64,000 nt of DNA. It comes from Sulfurimonas sp. Lineage in GTDB: Bacteria; Campylobacterota; Campylobacteria; Campylobacterales; Sulfurimonadaceae. The notes under the pieces are model-generated. The model ran no database searches. It was not told the origin of the DNA and saw nothing but the letters and a program-made list of their open reading frames with translations. Position numbers and translations under genes: made by a program. How positions within the stretch are numbered: the first letter of the stretch is position 1; the number at the start of each line of letters is the position of its first letter. The stretch is taken from positions 186,001 to 250,000 of the forward strand of contig JAKFWK010000003.1 in assembly GCA_021732045.1 (NCBI GenBank), in the 5' to 3' direction. Below, piece after piece: positions 62,509 to 64,000 of the stretch.

Positions 62509-63777
62509 TTACAATTCACTCCCCCACTTTAACATGTCGATGCCATACTTTTCTCTAACTTTTTGAGACTCTTTAGTTAGCCTGTGCATTTTTTGATCAT
62601 CTTCAAAACCAATAAGGGAGAGCTCTTTTCTTGACTCTCTTGTAAAACTTGAGCAGTTTATACTTATGCGAATAACATGAAGGCGTTTATGTATATCAGC
62701 GTCGCTGAAGAGCTTTAGACATAATGAGTCAAATTTTTTCTCTGTAAAAACTTCGCAAAGAGAGATGTTTTTATGTGATTTTTGGCACATCTCATAATTT
62801 AAGGAGAGACTAAAAATAGTTGGGATTACTTTGAGCCTCAAAATAGCATAATTAAGATGACGAGCGAGCACATGGACTCTTCTTCTAAGTTCAGTTCGTT
62901 CAAACAGTGGGTCGAATGTTCTTGATATGCCTATGGATTTTCGTATATGTTTGGTTGAGATTTCATCATCGCTCTGTCCCTTAACTCTAAGATAAAGCTC
63001 TTTTGCATAAGGTCCCCACGACTCCAGAGTTCCTCTTCTTCTGCTGAGTTCCCCAAGTGTATGGATTTGCGCGCTATGGAGTTTCTCTTTCATGCTTTTG
63101 CCAATTCCTGCAAATGCTCCAACTGGAATCTTCTCTATAAAACCTTTCAGATCATTTTCAAAAATAACCTTGCATCCATAAGGTTTTGCGTGGGTTGTAG
63201 CGAGTTTTGCTATGTAGCGGGTTTTTGAGGCACCTATGGAAACTGGGAGTTTAGTAACACTCTTTATCTCATCCCTTAGCGCAGCTATAAAACTAGGCAC
63301 ATCAGAGTCCTCAACCCAACCGCTCAAATCCCCATAGAACTCATCAATACTAGCTTGTTCAACTAGCGGAATTTTAGTTTGTAAAAACTCGTGGAGCTCA
63401 TGTGAGAGTTGTTGGTAAAGCGACATATTTGGCGCTTTTATAATGAGATGAGGGCAGAGAGTTAGCGCTTCTCTTATGCTCATAGCTGTTTTTACGCCAT
63501 ACTTTCTGGCTTCATAACTAGAAGTTGTAAGTATGCCTCGCACTCGCCCATCAGCGTCTTTAAAAGCGTCTATATCGTCTCTCTCTTCATAAGCCTTATA
63601 AAAAGTAGGCACAAAAGAGCCAGAGTTCTCAAAATTTACACTCTGATTTTTTGATTCACTATCAAATATCTTCGTATCACTCCGCCCACCAATAGCCACA
63701 GCCTTGCCCTCAAGAGAAGGCTCTTTTATGCGAGTAGCACTAACGAAAAAGCAATCTATATCTATATGTATTTTCAT
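62509..63777 (-). CDS. Y-family DNA polymerase (DinB/Pol IV-like)
   Basis: A 422-residue translesion polymerase. HIDIDCFF (Asp6 and Asp8 region), SSYEARKYGVKTAMSI, SIDEFYGDLSGW with the catalytic Asp-Glu, and the helix-hairpin-helix IPVGAFAGIGKSM are visible, followed by a little-finger domain. Between the first strand and SSYEARKYG there is an extra stretch of about 40 residues (from about 30 to 75) not seen in E. coli Pol IV. No LexA-type box was recognised upstream. It lies 22 bases from the DUF234 gene in the same direction. Confidence 0.92.
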   Translation of the reverse strand: MKIHIDIDCFFVSATRIKEPSLEGKAVAIGGRSDTKIFDSESKNQSVNFENSGSFVPTFYKAYEERDDIDAFKDADGRVRGILTTSSYEARKYGVKTAMSIREALTLCPHLIIKAPNMSLYQQLSHELHEFLQTKIPLVEQASIDEFYGDLSGWVEDSDVPSFIAALRDEIKSVTKLPVSIGASKTRYIAKLATTHAKPYGCKVIFENDLKGFIEKIPVGAFAGIGKSMKEKLHSAQIHTLGELSRRRGTLESWGPYAKELYLRVKGQSDDEISTKHIRKSIGISRTFDPLFERTELRRRVHVLARHLNYAILRLKVIPTIFSLSLNYEMCQKSHKNISLCEVFTEKKFDSLCLKLFSDADIHKRLHVIRISINCSSFTRESRKELSLIGFEDDQKMHRLTKESQKVREKYGIDMLKWGSEL

Positions 63778-63818
63778 AAAGTGATTGTAGATAAAATTTA
63801 AAAAAACTCTAAAAAGTA

Positions 63819-63850
63819 TGACAAATTGTCAAGAATATAATTGCTATAAT
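63819..63850 (+). promoter_or_regulatory. Promoter and palindromic site before the terminal lipoprotein gene
   Basis: TATAAT (63845-63850) lies seven bases before the ATG at 63857, which would make the mRNA almost leaderless. TGACAA-A-TTGTCA (63819-63831), a perfect 13-base palindrome, sits just upstream of the -10 in the gap from the divergent polymerase gene and could be an operator. Confidence 0.5.
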
Positions 63851-63856
63851 TCGGCT

Positions 63857-64000
63857 ATGAAATATATTTTATTAATCTTTGCTCTTCTCTTTACTTCATG
63901 TAGCACCAAAAACTACGAGATTACTAAGACAAAAATCATCACTATAAAATCACCTAAGATTAAATTTTCTGATGTTGGATATGTGCGAAGTAGCAAAAAC
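63857..64000 (+). CDS. Lipoprotein, 3'-partial
   Basis: The frame opens at ATG 63857 and is still open at the window end (48 codons). The N-terminus ILLIFALLFTSC is a lipoprotein signal with Cys15 as the likely lipidated residue, followed by a polar STKNYEITKTK segment. The rest of the gene is outside the window, so no family is assigned. Confidence 0.75.
   Translation, partial: MKYILLIFALLFTSCSTKNYEITKTKIITIKSPKIKFSDVGYVRSSKN

Noticed and set aside
1..64000. CRISPR arrays, rRNA, tRNA, insertion sequences or integrase genes
   Set aside because: I looked for spaced direct repeats, T-loop-like motifs and transposase motifs and saw none. A tRNA scan program would be decisive for tRNAs.

Overview
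The window is one contiguous, A+T-rich, gene-dense stretch of a Campylobacterota (Epsilonproteobacteria) chromosome, most likely a free-living Sulfurimonas-type organism. The evidence is gene order and gene content: rplY-pth-LptF/G permease-lysA-HAD-pheA-hisC-fliF-fliG-fliH-dxs runs in the same order that I recall from Campylobacter jejuni, truB-csrA-ispE-smpB are chained, the dUTPase is the dimeric MazG-like type, and a CdsZ-like zinc-ribbon protein precedes waaA. The genus is an inference from memory and was not tested by a search.

Layout. 1-14 kb: transaldolase (cut by the window edge), a lone PilT ATPase, translation genes rplY and pth, an LPS export permease, Lys/Phe/His biosynthesis genes, the base of the flagellar motor (FliF, FliG, FliH) and dxs. 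14-22 kb: CNNM/CBS membrane protein, ComEA-like protein, PgeF-type protein, then a small accessory patch (about 16.4-17.8 kb) holding a truncated gene start, a decayed frame and an ORF6N-domain protein. It is followed by small hypothetical genes, a 57-residue four-cysteine protein on the minus strand, dUTPase, a lone ABC ATPase and moeA. 21-31 kb: rRNA methyltransferases, rpmE, an uncharacterised HTH-membrane protein plus secreted protein pair, an aminotransferase, hom, a stand-alone formate-dehydrogenase-like catalytic subunit and a YraN protein. 31-40 kb: ftsY, a thioredoxin lipoprotein, rny, a CDF cation exporter, cmoB, a thioesterase, a cupin, cysK, a PabC-like gene and a LysR regulator. 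40-52 kb: a UvrD/PcrA helicase, truB-csrA-ispE-smpB-TPR, a sulfur-assimilation group (O-acetylhomoserine sulfhydrylase, DUF4395, Rrf2 regulator), Nif3, CdsZ-like, waaA, an RluA-type pseudouridine synthase, GIY-YIG and DUF188. 52-58 kb: ffh-rpsP-KH-rimM-trmD-rplS, then a RecD2-like helicase. 58-64 kb: an AMMECR1/MEMO1 pair, cupin, N-carbamoylputrescine amidase, a J-domain protein, a DUF234 protein, a Y-family polymerase and the start of a lipoprotein.

The genes are mostly housekeeping. They sit in tight strings with 4-20 base overlaps, and at least ten starts are TTG. I saw no rRNA, tRNA, CRISPR array, insertion sequence or integrase. I did not find a clear new defence or biosynthetic system. 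The signals most worth a second look are a recurring layout in which divergent gene pairs share symmetric -10 elements, several perfect inverted repeats in leaders (cysK, rpsP, rpmE, the rny/CDF gap), the decayed accessory patch, a HAD protein lacking the second catalytic aspartate, and lone members of systems that normally have partners (PilT, ABC ATPase, FDH catalytic subunit, DUF234 without its ATPase, AMMECR1/MEMO1 without the radical SAM enzyme).
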